Assembly (NCBI GenBank): GCA_963791625.1 | Contig: CAWBTA010000015.1 | Coordinates: 434,001-498,000, forward strand | Origin: JANMCE01 sp963791625 | GTDB lineage: Bacteria > Actinomycetota > Acidimicrobiia > Acidimicrobiales > Ilumatobacteraceae | Reading direction: 5' to 3' | DNA: 64,000 nucleotides | In this document: positions 62,901 through 64,000 of the stretch, piece by piece | Position numbering within the stretch: the stretch's first letter is position 1 | Layout: every line of letters begins with the position of its first letter | Notes under the pieces: model-generated | What the model was told of the DNA's origin: nothing | Database searches by the model: none | Seen by the model: the letters and a program-made list of their open reading frames with translations, nothing else | Translations under genes and position numbers: made by a program

Positions 62901-63295
62901 TTGAGTCGGACCTCGGTCGCACGCTGCGCGCACTGCTCAGTCGAGGCTCTGTGGTCGGCATCCACATGATCATTTCGGTGGCGTCGCTCGGCCTCCTACG
63001 AACCGTGCTGTCCGACAAAGCACTGCAGGACGACATCCGTCACCGCGTCGTGATGCAAATGCCTGAGGACGATTCGTTCATGCTCGTTCGATCGAGCGCG
63101 GCATCGAAGTTGCAGGCCGACGGTGATCGACCGCTCGCCGCTCTGGCGTTCGACACCCATCGCCAGGAAGCGGTGCGCTTCAAGCCCTACAGCATCGCAG
63201 CCACCAATACCGCGTTCGCAGACAGCACCGAGCACGGTGACTTCATGACGCAGATCGCGTCGATCACTCAGCAGTTGGCCAGGCGCTTTGTCTGA
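59912..63295 (+). CDS. FtsK/SpoIIIE-like protein with zinc ribbon and three tandem ATPase-like modules
   Basis: 1127 residues from ATG 59912 (GGTGAGGG upstream); a TTG at 59789 would add 41 residues. A CxxC...C-x4-C zinc ribbon (MCTACSQS, GVCGNPAC) begins the protein, then a helical/coiled region (LLEERARLARERAAVDDADK, LTDLSGEISEIERQLDTVGR). Module 1 has IPFIGGGKSIVISSD, degenerate. Module 2 has a good Walker A, GAMPGAGKSTLFHNLITSLA, and Walker B, VLLVVDEYQQLFDGD. Module 3, around VGQEFNVRGHANVVL, is degenerate. Only module 2 is likely to hydrolyse ATP, as in EccC/EssC-type motors. No membrane helix or FtsK gamma domain is seen. Confidence 0.85.
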   Translation: MCTACSQSIAHDGVCGNPACPTRLGHGVLTLGAPLQSPAPTTFAPPRPTMRLAAPAPRTLPPNLNGPLVRIPEGRAAAVNALLEERARLARERAAVDDADKHLLRAAQKAGGRTAPPGDLLFPAGDDPSVELQVLQTTVNVHVHRLTDLSGEISEIERQLDTVGRFKNKRRVALQVALARLHSEMDITRQRIQRCDQQGQAAGAELRTQLTSELAQRAEQISALDRSFGHESQLPWELNRWDTWRAKGASSVAEIRVGALREALAGEPLDVPLTIPFIGGGKSIVISSDTEEQHAQASALLQSLVLRTAAMFPQQAKYTLLDPAGNGLAFPMARSLAHLASSSGDVRRDLDEVNAEIQRIVRTYLDPSRPSFEDIPAEMRLAERYHFVFVANYPNGYDLRAAEALQTIARTGPRAGVYVIQHVARGNNRPTANDLSRFDIEDAWRLNLSDVGLPQADIFGSLVLDDAPSASLQEVIFDRLSVAPPRDQPIRWDDLNALPESEWWQETSTDLISAPIGRFGASESMHMWFGTNDWEERACVHGVLGAMPGAGKSTLFHNLITSLAIRYSPEELRFHLIDGKYGVEFQAYRNLPHASVVSLRTSPALSRSVLADLVEEMGRRNTMFARSGVADLPSYRRRGQPHGNLPRVLLVVDEYQQLFDGDRDGEASANLLRLSQQGRSVGIHMLLASQRFDTARMLHRADIFGNMHLRVSMQLAQADSATLTDFGLKGRRLISATCDRVGRLVMNDRAGDDEANIAGKAALLDARRRDEIIAMLASKAALLSRGSFQARTVVFNGPAQPELLSNPHVQGLLLPGVWLDSHRMEALARAEQPAGGFGVRDWLAAERPVALFVGQEFNVRGHANVVLRRRRTEHLAVVGEHHETRLAVVAAAMMSAALIEYPTNLHVWTNDRSVDRAPWSDVLASTTGHLASLGVDARIGRRTEECTSLLNAAIVELDRRETLSEEEQSEEPTLMVVLNEPDRVPALQRTTDDYGSLESDLGRTLRALLSRGSVVGIHMIISVASLGLLRTVLSDKALQDDIRHRVVMQMPEDDSFMLVRSSAASKLQADGDRPLAALAFDTHRQEAVRFKPYSIAATNTAFADSTEHGDFMTQIASITQQLARRFV

Positions 63296-64000
63296 TTTCG
63301 CCGCCCTTCCTAGCACGCCGATTGCCTCGCTCCCACCTGCGGACGCGGATGTGTCCCGACGTGTCACCGCGCTCACGGACCTCAGCGACGAATACCAGCG
63401 TTTCACCGCCTACGCCCAAGCTGCTCACATCCACGCCGCCTCGCAGGCTCGAGCCGTCGGCGAATTGGTGCACCGGGCGCAACGCAGCGCGGCATTCGCT
63501 GGGAACCTGGCCGAGCGAAACAGCGCAGATCTGTGTGGCGTGTCCCGTTCGGTCGAGGATGCTCGGACGCAGGTCGCAATCGCGGCCGTTCGCATTGGCG
63601 ATCGACTTGAGAGTCTGGAGCGCTCGCTCGACATCGCAGAACGCGCCCTTCAGTCGTGGGGCATTGCCCGGTCAAGGTCGGTCGATGCACGTGAGCGGGC
63701 GACCACTCGCCTGGCGGCGGCCCTGATCAGTCAGCGCCGCTTGGCCGCGGTCGTTGCGTCGAGAGCCGAATCCAATTCAGTCGAGTTGCAGCGGGCTCAG
63801 CGAGACCTGAGCCACGCCTGCGATGACGTCGCCCAGTTCGCAGCCGAGATCGAAGCAGCCGACGAACTGATCGAGCGATACAACCGTGCCGTCGCTGCGT
63901 GCGAGACCGCAACGGAAATGGCGCAGGCCGCGGTTGACCGGCAGCGAGCATGTCGTCAACTGATCAGCCTGGCGCAGGACCACGTGGACACCGCGGCAGC
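63288..64000 (+). CDS. Coiled-coil protein, 3' end beyond window
   Basis: From TTG 63288 (start uncertain) the frame has no stop to 64000, giving at least 237 residues of nearly continuous Ala/Arg/Glu/Gln-rich helix: AIAAVRIGDRLESLERSLDI, ARERATTRLAAALISQRRLA, VELQRAQRDLSHACDDVAQF. Heptad-like spacing suggests a long coiled coil, perhaps a structural partner. It overlaps the FtsK-like gene stop by eight bases, so the two are very probably translated together. No family recognised. Confidence 0.72.
   Translation, partial: MSDFAALPSTPIASLPPADADVSRRVTALTDLSDEYQRFTAYAQAAHIHAASQARAVGELVHRAQRSAAFAGNLAERNSADLCGVSRSVEDARTQVAIAAVRIGDRLESLERSLDIAERALQSWGIARSRSVDARERATTRLAAALISQRRLAAVVASRAESNSVELQRAQRDLSHACDDVAQFAAEIEAADELIERYNRAVAACETATEMAQAAVDRQRACRQLISLAQDHVDTAA

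Noticed and set aside
1..64000. tRNA, rRNA or CRISPR arrays
   Set aside because: No T-arm-like GGTTCGAATCC context, ribosomal RNA signature or regularly spaced short repeats was found by reading; a dedicated tRNA scan was not possible.

Overview
The window is high-GC chromosomal DNA from an actinobacterium. Supporting signs are mshA (mycothiol synthesis), a GSII-type glutamine synthetase, the order rex-hemA, a DUF222-HNH gene, a DUF2510-type protein and an RsiG-like c-di-GMP binder. The C-terminal VLDTR-type repeats on a secreted lipoprotein and the overall gene set suggest class Acidimicrobiia (Ilumatobacter-like). That placement is inference from gene content, not a phylogeny.

Layout. 1-6.9 kb: a haem and redox cluster on the minus strand (rex, hemA, hemD, then a HAD phosphatase, hemB, hemL) interrupted by an opposite-strand ATPase; no hemC is present. 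6.9-9.7 kb: a frameshifted membrane protein followed by decayed toxin-antitoxin genes. 9.4-21.3 kb: a polymorphic toxin locus. It holds one secreted RHS protein of about 2,580 residues broken into several frames, its colicin-D-like tip and immunity gene, and two displaced RHS tips, one cut by a degenerate IS3-family element. 21.5-29.3 kb: an acyl-CoA-ligase-like enzyme, a membrane protein, a DUF222-HNH gene, an Ada/AlkA plus Ogt DNA-alkylation repair pair and a SAM hydrolase. 29.4-33.0 kb: proC, then moaD-like/rsiG-like/mshA/ybjN. 33-37 kb: a histidine phosphatase, a zinc peptidase, fhs and a GNAT. 37.6-43.7 kb: a cell-surface glycan region with two glycosyltransferases, two methyltransferases and a DUF2510-type protein. 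43.7-49.6 kb: an MFS exporter, small conserved genes, an HTH regulator and lon. 49.7-59.7 kb: a sugar-dehydrogenase-like lipoprotein, glnII, a desaturase, a ClC channel, a degenerate GGDEF protein coupled to an ethylmalonyl-CoA-mutase-type enzyme, and aat. 59.9-64 kb: an FtsK-like protein with three ATPase-like modules, followed by a coiled-coil gene that runs off the end.

Several otherwise intact genes (lon, mshA, ada/alkA, the DUF222 gene, the RHS gene, the 6.9-kb membrane protein) each carry what looks like a single-base indel. At least three of these restore a good family match when one base is removed. Sequencing or assembly indels are therefore a serious alternative to true pseudogenes. 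No tRNA, rRNA or CRISPR array was seen.
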